Assembly (NCBI RefSeq): GCF_005862235.1
Contig: NZ_VCEK01000004.1
Location: 447,869 to 511,868 of the forward strand
DNA from: Saccharomonospora piscinae
Lineage (GTDB): Bacteria; Actinomycetota; Actinomycetes; Mycobacteriales; Pseudonocardiaceae
Direction: 5' to 3'
DNA: 64,000 bases
In this document: positions 57,776-64,000 of the stretch, one piece after another
Position numbering within the stretch: position 1 is the stretch's first letter
How the letters are laid out: every line of letters begins with the position of its first letter
Position numbers and translations under genes: made by a program
Notes under the pieces: model-generated
Databases searched by the model: none
Seen by the model: only the letters and a program-made list of their open reading frames with translations
What the model was told of the DNA's origin: nothing

Positions 57776-58405
57776 CTGGCCACCGACCGGCGCGGCGGAC
57801 AGCGTGGGCAGAAACTCGGTCAGCGACAGCAGGACGTGGCTGAGCAGGCCGTGGACCTGTTCGCGGTTCAGCGACTCGCGGACCAGCCACTCCCGGCCCG
57901 TGGCCTTGGCCAGCCCGCCGAACGCCCGGAGCGCGGCGTTCCACTCCTCCCAGCGCGGGTCGTCGGGGGAGAAGCCCATCGCCTCCAGCACGCGGTCGGA
58001 GGCGTTGCGGTCGGCGTCGTAGAGGATGCGCTCGACCTCGGGATCGCGGCCGATGCCCTCGGGGGCGATGGCGGCGAGCCACATCTTCTCCTGCTGGGAG
58101 ATCATGTCGAGGAACCAGTCGACCGCGGCGGTGACACGGTCCTCGATGGGGCCGGGGGGCAGGCGCGCGAGCACGCCGTAGGGCACGTCGAGCGCTCGGC
58201 GCACCACCGCGAGGTAGAGCTCGCGTTTGGTGCCGAAGTAGTGGTTGATGAGTCCCCGTGCCACACCGGCCCGCGTGGCGATGTCCGAGGTGGACACGTC
58301 CGTGTACGGTCGCTCGCCGAACAGCTCCGCCGCGCAGCCGAAGATCTGCTTGCGGCGTTCGTCCGGCTCCAACCGTCTCCACTTCGGTGTGGATTCCGTC
58401 GTCAT
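57770..58405 (-). CDS. TetR-family regulator
   Basis: The 211-aa protein has an N-terminal TetR helix-turn-helix (RRKQIFGCAAELFGERPYTD, VSTSDIATRAGVARGLINHY) and a helical ligand domain with WFLDMISQQEKMWLAAIAPE. ATG 58405 gives the usual short N-terminus. Its target is unknown; the ligase promoter palindrome at 52831 and the neighbouring SDR operon are candidates. Confidence 0.88.
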   Translation of the reverse strand: MTTESTPKWRRLEPDERRKQIFGCAAELFGERPYTDVSTSDIATRAGVARGLINHYFGTKRELYLAVVRRALDVPYGVLARLPPGPIEDRVTAAVDWFLDMISQQEKMWLAAIAPEGIGRDPEVERILYDADRNASDRVLEAMGFSPDDPRWEEWNAALRAFGGLAKATGREWLVRESLNREQVHGLLSHVLLSLTEFLPTLSAAPVGGQR

Positions 58406-58595
58406 GCGCCGCAGTCTGGCACGGCGACCCGTGCTCTGCCGCCAAATCAGGCAGGTGACGGGCGCATGGCGGTGCGTTCCGCACGATCGGGTGATACGCG
58501 GGGCGGCATGCGGTGATCCCGCCGGTTGCGCTGGTGATCGTTGGCAATCGGGCAAGAACGGGACGACATGGTTCGCCGCGCTCTGGTCCGTTAGG

Positions 58596-58614
58596 GTGAG
58601 TTAGGTCAACCTAA
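58596..58614. promoter_or_regulatory. Iron box (IdeR/DtxR type)
   Basis: The 19-bp site ending TTAGGTCAACCTAA matches 14 of 19 positions of the DtxR/IdeR consensus and contains its symmetrical TTAGGT/ACCTAA core. A further TTAGGGT precedes it at 58591. It lies 33-51 bp before the siderophore-interacting protein start, so iron repression is expected. Confidence 0.75.
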
Positions 58615-58646
58615 GAACACGTCTCGTGACAGAAGCGGGGACAAGC

Positions 58647-59450
58647 ATGGCGGACCGGAGCCGGAAGAACGCCGCACCCACCATCCGGGCGCGGGTCGCG
58701 CGCACCGAGCGCCTGACGCCGCACATGATCAGAGTGGTCTGCGGTGGCCCCGCTGTGTCGGACTTCCGGCACAACGGCTTCACCGACTGCTACGTCAAGG
58801 TGCTCTTTCCCGTGCCCGGGGTGCGCTATCCCGAGCCGTTCGACCTCGATGCCGTCAAGGAGTCGCTGCCGCGCGAGCAGTGGCCGCGCCTGCGTAGCTA
58901 CACCGTCCGGCAGCACGACCCCGCGGCGGGAGAGCTGACACTCGACGTCGTGGTCCACGGTGACGTGGGCCTCGGCGGCCCGTGGGCGGCGGGAGCCCGG
59001 CCCGGCGACGAGGTGCTCCTGCGCGGACCCGGCGGGTCGTACGCACCGCGCGCCGACGTCGACCACCACCTGCTGGCCGGTGACGAGTCGGCGCTGCCGG
59101 CGATCGCGGCGTCGCTGGAGGCGCTGCCCGCCGGCGCGCGCGCCACCGTGTGCCTGCTCGTCCACGACCGTGCCGAGCACCAGGCGCTGCCCACGAAGGG
59201 CTCCGTGGATCTGCGGTGGCTGCACCGCGCGGAGGGCGACGACCTGGTCGCCGACGTGCGCTCCCTCGACCTCGGTGAGGGCACCGTGCAGGCGTTCGTC
59301 CACGGTGAGGCCGGTGCGGTGCGCGATCTGCGGGGGCATCTGCTGGCCGAACGCGGGCTCGACCGCGACCTGCTCTCGATTTCCGGCTACTGGCGGCGCG
59401 GGCGTACGGACGAGGTCTGGCGGGCGGAGAAGCGCACCTTCATGGAGTGA
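58647..59450 (+). CDS. Siderophore-interacting FAD protein
   Basis: The 267-aa flavoprotein has the FAD-binding RLRSYTVR, a GPGGSYAPRADVDHHLLAGDE segment split across the NAD-binding domain, and the family C-terminus ISGYWRRGRTDEVWRAEK. Such ViuB/FscN-like reductases release iron from ferric siderophores in the cytoplasm. ATG 58647 was chosen; a GTG at 58626 in frame is an alternative. The iron box upstream supports regulation by an IdeR/DtxR protein. Confidence 0.9.
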   Translation: MADRSRKNAAPTIRARVARTERLTPHMIRVVCGGPAVSDFRHNGFTDCYVKVLFPVPGVRYPEPFDLDAVKESLPREQWPRLRSYTVRQHDPAAGELTLDVVVHGDVGLGGPWAAGARPGDEVLLRGPGGSYAPRADVDHHLLAGDESALPAIAASLEALPAGARATVCLLVHDRAEHQALPTKGSVDLRWLHRAEGDDLVADVRSLDLGEGTVQAFVHGEAGAVRDLRGHLLAERGLDRDLLSISGYWRRGRTDEVWRAEKRTFME

Positions 59451-59516
59451 GCCGCGGCCGGGTGAACCCGCCACTGGGTCCACTGTGTCCGTAGCGGAGT
59501 CACCCGGCCGTGCGGC
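59451..59516. terminator. Long-stem terminator between convergent genes
   Basis: CGGCCGGGTGA (59455-59465) and TCACCCGGCCG (59500-59510) are perfect inverted copies. They are extended by GCCG/CGGC beyond a one-base bulge, with a 34-nt loop. It sits between the convergent siderophore-interacting protein and inhibitor genes. Confidence 0.6.
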
Positions 59517-59528
59517 GTGATCCGGCGG

Positions 59529-59903
59529 TCAGAAGGCGAAAACGCCGCCCGAGTGGGCGTCGGCGACGCAGCGGTTGGAGTACTCCGTGGTGAACTCGAC
59601 GGGCTCGCCGTGCCAGTGCCCGCGGGCCTGCGCCTCGACCGGCGAGTGGATCATCGTGCAGAGCTGGTTCTTCATCGGAAGGCGGCTGAAGTCCCCGTCG
59701 GCGCGCTCCAGTGCGGAGCACGCCGCGTCGACCTGCGGGTGGTTGCCCTGCGCGGGCCCGCACTGCAGGCGGACGGACGAGCTGGCTCCGCGCGTGTCGG
59801 TGAGGCTCAGCTCGAACGAGGACTGGGGAGCCGGGGCGGGGCCGCCGGTACACAGCGCCGCGACCGTGCAGGCGGCGAGGGAGGTGGAAGCGAACATGGG
59901 CAT
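59529..59903 (-). CDS. Subtilisin-inhibitor-like (SSI family) secreted protein
   Basis: The precursor (about 124 aa) has a signal peptide and an SSI-type domain: FELSLTDTRGASSSVRLQCG, DAACSALERADGDFSRL and the C-terminal YSNRCVADAHSGGVFAF, with four Cys in the family's positions. The reactive-site loop reads CTMIHSPV, so P1 is Met, as in Streptomyces subtilisin inhibitor (CPMVYDPV). It should inhibit subtilisin-like proteases, perhaps the subtilase at 55010. The start is ATG 59903; 59897 and 59942 are alternatives. Confidence 0.85.
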   Translation of the reverse strand: MPMFASTSLAACTVAALCTGGPAPAPQSSFELSLTDTRGASSSVRLQCGPAQGNHPQVDAACSALERADGDFSRLPMKNQLCTMIHSPVEAQARGHWHGEPVEFTTEYSNRCVADAHSGGVFAF

Positions 59904-60148
59904 GTCTGGACTATCGGCCGACGCTCCGGCGGACCTGTTCACTGGATCGGCTGATCATCGTGACGGGCTCTCACTCGGACAGGTGAGTCGCGAGTCGGCG
60001 TCCGCTCACGGGTTGTGCTCAAGATCACTTCCGGTGGGGCGCGGGCGCTCCGTGCCTCCCGGCGCGGCCCCGTGTCGCGTGGGCGGTCGGATCACCGGCA
60101 GCCCGCACGTAAACTCGTCGTCAAGCAGGGCGACGAGAGGAGGTGCCG

Positions 60149-61174
60149 GTGGCCAGTGCGGATGAGCGTCGGTTCGAGGTCCTGCGCGCCATCGTGGCCG
60201 ACTACGTGTCGAACCAGGAGCCGGTGGGGTCGAAGGCCCTCGTCGACCGGCACAACCTCGGGGTATCCAGCGCCACCGTGCGCAACGACATGGCGGCGCT
60301 GGAGGAGGACGGCTACATCACCCAGCCGCACACCTCGGCGGGACGGATTCCCACCGACAAGGGATACCGGCTGTTCGTCGACCGGCTCTCCCAGATCAAA
60401 CCGCTGTCGGCCGCCGAACGGCGGGCGATCGTGCAGTTTCTTGAGGGCGCCGTCGACCTCGACGACGTGCTGCGGCGGTCGGTGCGGCTGCTGGCTCAGC
60501 TGACCCAGCAGGTCGCGGTCGTGCAGTACCCCACGCTGACCAACTCGACCGTGCGGCACGTCGAGGTCGTCGCGCTCACCTCGGCGCGGCTGCTCATCGT
60601 CCTGATCACCGACACCGGGCGGGTCGACCAGCGCTCGGTGGATCTCGGCGACGTCATCGGCGAGGAGTCGGTGGCGCGGCTGCGGGACGTGCTCAACGGC
60701 ACGCTGTCCGGCCGCAGGCTGCCCGACGCGGCGGCGAAGGTCTCGGAGCTGCCGGAACAGGCGCCCCCCGAACTGCGCGACGTGTTGCTGCGGGTGTCCA
60801 CGGCACTGGTGGAGTCGCTGGTGGAGCACCCCGAGGAACGGCTCGTGCTCGGCGGCACCCCCAACCTCACCCGCAACGTCGCGGACTTCCCCGGCTCGCT
60901 GCGCCAGGTGCTCGAAGCCCTGGAGGAACAGGTCGTCGTGCTGAAGCTGCTCGCCGCGGCGCGCAACCCCGGTGCCGTCACCGTGCGGATCGGGGAGGAA
61001 AATGAGGACGAGCAGATGCGGAGCACGTCGGTCGTGTCGATCGGATACGGCTCGAACGAGGTGCTGCTGGGGGGCATGGGCGTGGTCGGCCCCACCCGGA
61101 TGGACTACCCCGGGACGATCGCGGCGGTGCGCGCGGTCGCCACGTACGTGGGTCGGATTCTGTCCGGCGACTAG
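60149..61174 (+). CDS. hrcA: Heat-shock repressor HrcA
   Basis: The 341-aa protein has a winged-helix N-terminus ([58 protein letters not shown]) and the HrcA C-terminal domain. It represses chaperonin genes through CIRCE sites; none occurs in this window. GTG 60149 has an AGAGGAGG site five bases upstream. dnaJ follows after 34 bp, but has its own -10 box. Confidence 0.95.
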   Translation: MASADERRFEVLRAIVADYVSNQEPVGSKALVDRHNLGVSSATVRNDMAALEEDGYITQPHTSAGRIPTDKGYRLFVDRLSQIKPLSAAERRAIVQFLEGAVDLDDVLRRSVRLLAQLTQQVAVVQYPTLTNSTVRHVEVVALTSARLLIVLITDTGRVDQRSVDLGDVIGEESVARLRDVLNGTLSGRRLPDAAAKVSELPEQAPPELRDVLLRVSTALVESLVEHPEERLVLGGTPNLTRNVADFPGSLRQVLEALEEQVVVLKLLAAARNPGAVTVRIGEENEDEQMRSTSVVSIGYGSNEVLLGGMGVVGPTRMDYPGTIAAVRAVATYVGRILSGD

Positions 61175-61177
61175 ACT
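61172..61177 (+). promoter_or_regulatory. Putative -10 box before dnaJ
   Basis: TAGACT begins at the hrcA TAG stop codon and lies 31 bp before the dnaJ GTG, so dnaJ may be transcribed independently as well as with hrcA. Confidence 0.4.
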
Positions 61178-61208
61178 CGTGCAGGCTTTCTAGGAGGACG
61201 GCAAGACG

Positions 61209-62366
61209 GTGGCCAAGGACTACTACGGCATCCTCGGCGTGTCGAAGAACGCGACCGACCAGGAGATCAAGCGCGCCTATCGCAAACTCGCGCGTGAACT
61301 GCACCCCGACGTCAACCCGTCCGAGGACGCGCAGCTCAAGTTCGGCGAGGTCACGAGCGCCTACGAGGTGCTCTCGGACCCGCAGAAGCGCAAGATCGTC
61401 GACCTCGGCGGCGACCCGCTGGACACCGGGGCCGGTGCCGGAGGGCGCGACCCGTTCTCCGGGTTCGGCGGCCTCGGCGACATCATGGACGCCTTCTTCG
61501 GCGCCGCCGCCGGTGGCGCACGGGGCAGGGGTCCGCGCAGCCGGGTGCAGCCGGGGTCGGACGCGCTGCTGCGACTCAAGCTGACGCTGGAGGAGTGCGC
61601 GACCGGGATCAACAAACAGATCACGGTCGACACCGCGATCCTGTGCGACGTCTGCCGGGGAGCCGGCACGGCGAACGGCGGTAGCGTCGTCACCTGCGAC
61701 ACCTGCGGTGGCCAGGGCGAGGTGCAGTCGGTCCAGCGGTCGTTCCTCGGCCAGGTCGTCACGGCGCGGCCGTGCCCGACGTGCCGCGGCTACGGCGAGG
61801 TCATCAGCGACCCGTGCCAGCAGTGCAGCGGCGACGGCCGCGTGCGCGCCCGGCGCGACGTCACGGCGAAGATCCCGCCCGGCGTCGGTGACGGGATGCG
61901 CATCCGGTTGTCGGGGCAGGGCGAGGTCGGTCCCGGTGGCGGTCCGGCGGGCGACCTGTACGTCGAGGTGGACGAGGCGCCGCACGAGGACTTCGAGCGG
62001 CAGGGCAACGACCTGCACTGCCGCATCCGCGTCCCGGTGACCACGGCCGCGCTCGGCGCGACCATCCCGATGGACACCCTCGTCGACGGCGAGACCGAGG
62101 TGGAGATCGAACCGGGAACCCAGCCGAACACCGAACTGGTGATGCCGGGTCTGGGCATGCCCCGGCTGCGGTCCTCGGGCCGGGTGGACGGCCGGGGCGA
62201 CCTCCACGTCCACATCGACGTGGTGGTGCCCACCAAACTCGACGACGAGCAGACCGAACTGCTGCGCGAGTTCGCCACGCTGCGGGGTGAGGAGGCACCG
62301 ACACTCGGTGGCAACGGCCACAAGCCGGGCGGTCTCTTCTCCAAGCTGCGCGCCAAGAGCCGCTGA
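61209..62366 (+). CDS. dnaJ: Chaperone DnaJ (DnaJ2 type)
   Basis: The 385-aa cochaperone has a J domain with HPD at residues 32-34 and a Gly/Phe stretch ([20 protein letters not shown]). A zinc region has four CXXCXGXG repeats ([32 protein letters not shown]), followed by the substrate-binding C-terminal domain. It stimulates DnaK ATPase. The order hrcA-dnaJ is standard for the second actinobacterial DnaJ. AGGAGG lies about ten bases before GTG 61209. Confidence 0.95.
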   Translation: MAKDYYGILGVSKNATDQEIKRAYRKLARELHPDVNPSEDAQLKFGEVTSAYEVLSDPQKRKIVDLGGDPLDTGAGAGGRDPFSGFGGLGDIMDAFFGAAAGGARGRGPRSRVQPGSDALLRLKLTLEECATGINKQITVDTAILCDVCRGAGTANGGSVVTCDTCGGQGEVQSVQRSFLGQVVTARPCPTCRGYGEVISDPCQQCSGDGRVRARRDVTAKIPPGVGDGMRIRLSGQGEVGPGGGPAGDLYVEVDEAPHEDFERQGNDLHCRIRVPVTTAALGATIPMDTLVDGETEVEIEPGTQPNTELVMPGLGMPRLRSSGRVDGRGDLHVHIDVVVPTKLDDEQTELLREFATLRGEEAPTLGGNGHKPGGLFSKLRAKSR

Positions 62367-62375
62367 CAGCACACC

Positions 62376-63146
62376 GTGGGCGACACGACACCTCCCGTGT
62401 TCCTCGTCCCGTCGCTGCCCGACGTCTCCGACGCCTCAGACGCAGCCACCACGGTGCTCGACGGGGAGGAGGCACACCACGCGGTCACCGTGCGGCGGCT
62501 GCGTGCGGGTGAGCGGCTGGCGCTGAGCGACGGCCGGGGCACGCTGGCCGACTGCGTGGTGGCGGCGGTGCGGCCCGGTCGCAGGCCGGCCGTGGACGTG
62601 CGGATCGAGGCCGTGCACACCGTGTCGGCCCCACCGCTGCGGGTGACGGTGGCGCAGGCCCTGGCGAAGGGCGATCGCGGCGAGCTGGCGGTGGAACTGG
62701 CGACCGAGGCCGGTGCGGACGCGGTCGTGCCGTGGCGCGCCGCCCGCAGCGTGGCCCGCTGGGACGACGGCCCCCGTGGTGAGAAGGCGCTGGCGAAGTG
62801 GCGCGCCGCCGCGCGCGCCGCGGCCAAGCAGGCGCGCCGCGCATGGGTTCCCGACGTGCCGGAGCCGGTGACCACCTCGCAGCTCGCCGAGGTGCTGGGC
62901 CGGGCCGATCTCGCGCTCGTGCTCGACGGCGGCGCGTCCCGCGCGCTGCCGGAGGTTCCGCTCCCGGCCGAGGGCGAGATCGTGCTCGTCGTCGGCCCCG
63001 AGGGCGGGGTGTCGCCCGAGGAACGTGACGCCTTCGCGGAGGCGGGGGCGCGCGGTGTCCGGTTGGGACCGACGGTGTTGCGCACCTCCACGGCGGCGGC
63101 GGTCGCGCTGGGGGCGCTGGGTGCGCTGACCGGCCGGTGGCGATAG
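62376..63146 (+). CDS. rsmE: 16S rRNA m3U1498 methyltransferase
   Basis: The 256-aa protein is an RsmE-family SPOUT methyltransferase. It has an N-terminal PUA-like domain (LDGEEAHHAVTVRRLRAGER) and the knotted C-terminus with VLVVGPEGGVSPEERDAF and LGPTVLRTSTAAAVAL. It methylates U1498 in the 30S decoding region. GTG 62376 lies 9 bp after dnaJ, as in other actinobacteria. Confidence 0.94.
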   Translation: MGDTTPPVFLVPSLPDVSDASDAATTVLDGEEAHHAVTVRRLRAGERLALSDGRGTLADCVVAAVRPGRRPAVDVRIEAVHTVSAPPLRVTVAQALAKGDRGELAVELATEAGADAVVPWRAARSVARWDDGPRGEKALAKWRAAARAAAKQARRAWVPDVPEPVTTSQLAEVLGRADLALVLDGGASRALPEVPLPAEGEIVLVVGPEGGVSPEERDAFAEAGARGVRLGPTVLRTSTAAAVALGALGALTGRWR

Positions 63147-63431
63147 GCCGAACGGCGGTCGCGACTGGCGCGAGCGGCACAAAGCCCGGATTTTCTGGCG
63201 ACTTCGGCCCCGTCGCGGCCTCGGCGCGCTCTACCCTGTGGCACAGCCTGCGCGGGTGTGCGACCGACGTGCGGGCGATGACCCGCCGGACGTCTCCCCC
63301 CTCGGTCCGGCGGAGCCGCGGTGGCGAGTGGAGCGACCCCCAGGCTGCACCGCCCCGCGGCGCCCCACCGGCCGCGTGGGTGATGATGGACGTCGAGAGA
63401 CCACAGGCCGGCGTGGGACACAGGAGGTGCC

Positions 63432-63815
63432 GTGAGCGAGCGCAGCGACCAGGACGACTCCGAGGCGGGCGAGGGCGCCGCGACACTGTTCGAGCGGATC
63501 ATCGCCAGGGAGCTTCCCGCCGAGATCGTCCACGAGACCGCGACCACGATCGCGTTCCGCGACATCAGTCCGCAGGCCGCGACACACGTGCTGGTGGTGC
63601 CCAAGACCCGCTACCGCGACGTGGCCGAGCTGGCCGCCGCCGATCCCGCGTTGCTGGCCGACGTCGTGGCCACGGCGGCGGAGGTCGCGGCGCGGGAGGG
63701 GCTGACGGACGGTTACCGCGTGGTGTTCAACACGGGCGCCGACGCAGGACAGACGGTGTTCCACGTCCACGCCCACGTCCTCGGCGGGGAACAGCTCGGC
63801 CGGTTCGGACGTTGA
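63432..63815 (+). CDS. HIT-family nucleotide-binding protein
   Basis: The 127-aa HINT-like protein has the histidine triad HVHAHV at residues 111-116 and the segments IIARELPAEIVHETATTIAF and ATHVLVVPKTRYRDV. These proteins hydrolyse nucleoside phosphoramidates or adenylylated compounds. GTG 63432 has AGGAGG upstream. The 285 bp before it contain no recognisable gene. Confidence 0.93.
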   Translation: MSERSDQDDSEAGEGAATLFERIIARELPAEIVHETATTIAFRDISPQAATHVLVVPKTRYRDVAELAAADPALLADVVATAAEVAAREGLTDGYRVVFNTGADAGQTVFHVHAHVLGGEQLGRFGR

Positions 63816-63824
63816 ACCAAGCCC

Positions 63825-63842
63825 GCAGGTAAACTCACCTGC
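63825..63842. promoter_or_regulatory. Inverted repeat with -10-like box after the HIT gene
   Basis: GCAGGT-AAACTC-ACCTGC is a perfect 6-bp inverted repeat starting 10 bp after the HIT stop. It includes TAAACT (63830-63835), and AGCCCGCAGGTAAACTC resembles the sequence upstream of hrcA (60100-60116). It may be a promoter with an operator, or a weak terminator. Confidence 0.35.
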
Positions 63843-63928
63843 CCCGACAGGGCGGATGCCGCTAGCATTGACCTGTCAAGCCCGTCGTCGACCAGCACGG
63901 AACGTGCAGAAAGCAGGCCAGAGGCCAC

Positions 63929-64000
63929 GTGGCCGGAACCGAACCGCTGCAACCCGCCAAAGCCACCGTCGCCCAGGAGCGCTCGGCGCAGTCGAAGTTC
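63929..64000 (+). CDS. phoH: PhoH-like protein, N-terminus (partial)
   Basis: A GTG opens a frame of 24 codons to the window edge (VAGTEPLQPAKATVAQERSA, then QSKF). QSKF near residue 21 is the usual start of the conserved part of actinobacterial PhoH-like ATPases, and phoH normally follows the HIT gene in the hrcA-dnaJ-rsmE block. The diagnostic ATPase motifs lie outside the window, so the call depends on order and this short segment. Confidence 0.65.
   Translation, partial: MAGTEPLQPAKATVAQERSAQSKF

Noticed and set aside
59904-60148. A CIRCE or HAIR element upstream of hrcA or dnaJ
   Set aside because: No TTAGCACTC/GAGTGCTAA or CTTGAGT/ACTCAAG pair is present in this gap or before dnaJ.
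63147-63431. A gene or structured RNA in the 285-bp gap before the HIT gene
   Set aside because: Open frames here lack ribosome sites and family features, and I see no recognisable RNA motif.

Overview
The window is a high-GC actinobacterial chromosome segment with many GTG and TTG starts, ATGA/GTGA gene overlaps, AGGAGG ribosome sites and several apparently leaderless promoters. Gene content (hrcA-dnaJ-rsmE-HIT-phoH block, riboswitch-controlled glycine cleavage operon, cox-type molybdenum hydroxylase, Bcr-type MFS, SSI-type inhibitor) suggests the Pseudonocardiaceae, for example a Saccharomonospora-like genus. That placement is inference. There are no tRNA, rRNA, prophage, CRISPR or transposase genes.

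Layout. 1-4290: protocatechuate branch of the beta-ketoadipate pathway (pcaG-B-D-C) and an IclR regulator. The pcaG start region is present in three copies, and a 168-bp palindromic element separates pcaC from the regulator. 4287-12999: a molybdenum-hydroxylase cluster (MocA-like transferase, MoxR, CoxE, XdhC/CoxI, CoxS, CoxL, CoxM, CoxG). The CoxL active-site loop reads AYRGAGR, so this is a form II (CoxL-like) enzyme whose substrate cannot be read from sequence. 13109-19733: a flavin monooxygenase, a Tat-exported multicopper oxidase with a small membrane partner, a NarL-type two-component system, a DUF6098-like protein, and a secreted Asp/His/Lys-repeat protein next to a lipoprotein class F-type sortase. 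19703-27354: a dipeptide/oligopeptide-type ABC transporter operon with its LacI regulator inside it and two unassigned lectin-like proteins at its head. Twin 22-bp boxes in opposite orientation separate it from a secreted phospholipase D-like protein.

28876-33498: two FGGY kinases and a histidine phosphatase, divergent from a DeoR regulator. 33611-39503: tandem glycine riboswitch and gcvP-gcvT-gcvH-glyA, which together interconvert glycine, serine and one-carbon units. 39572-46017: O-methyltransferase, small membrane proteins, an MFS exporter, a TPR-like protein, a MerR regulator fused to DNA-polymerase beta-clamp-like domains, and a lactate 2-monooxygenase. 46115-59903: HrpA helicase, an imine-reductase-like enzyme, a divergent PolA-type polymerase, an acyl-CoA ligase, a truncated XRE-like regulator, a subtilase, SDR, phosphatase, TetR, an iron-box-controlled siderophore-interacting protein and an SSI-type protease inhibitor. 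60149-64000: hrcA, dnaJ, rsmE, a HIT protein and the start of phoH.

The most unusual feature is a 21-bp repeat family at six gene 3' ends (starting near 13001, 14184, 39524, 40282, 50019 and 51066). In most loci it begins one base after a stop codon, and neighbouring units can pair as hairpins. It looks like a modular terminator or mini-satellite family.
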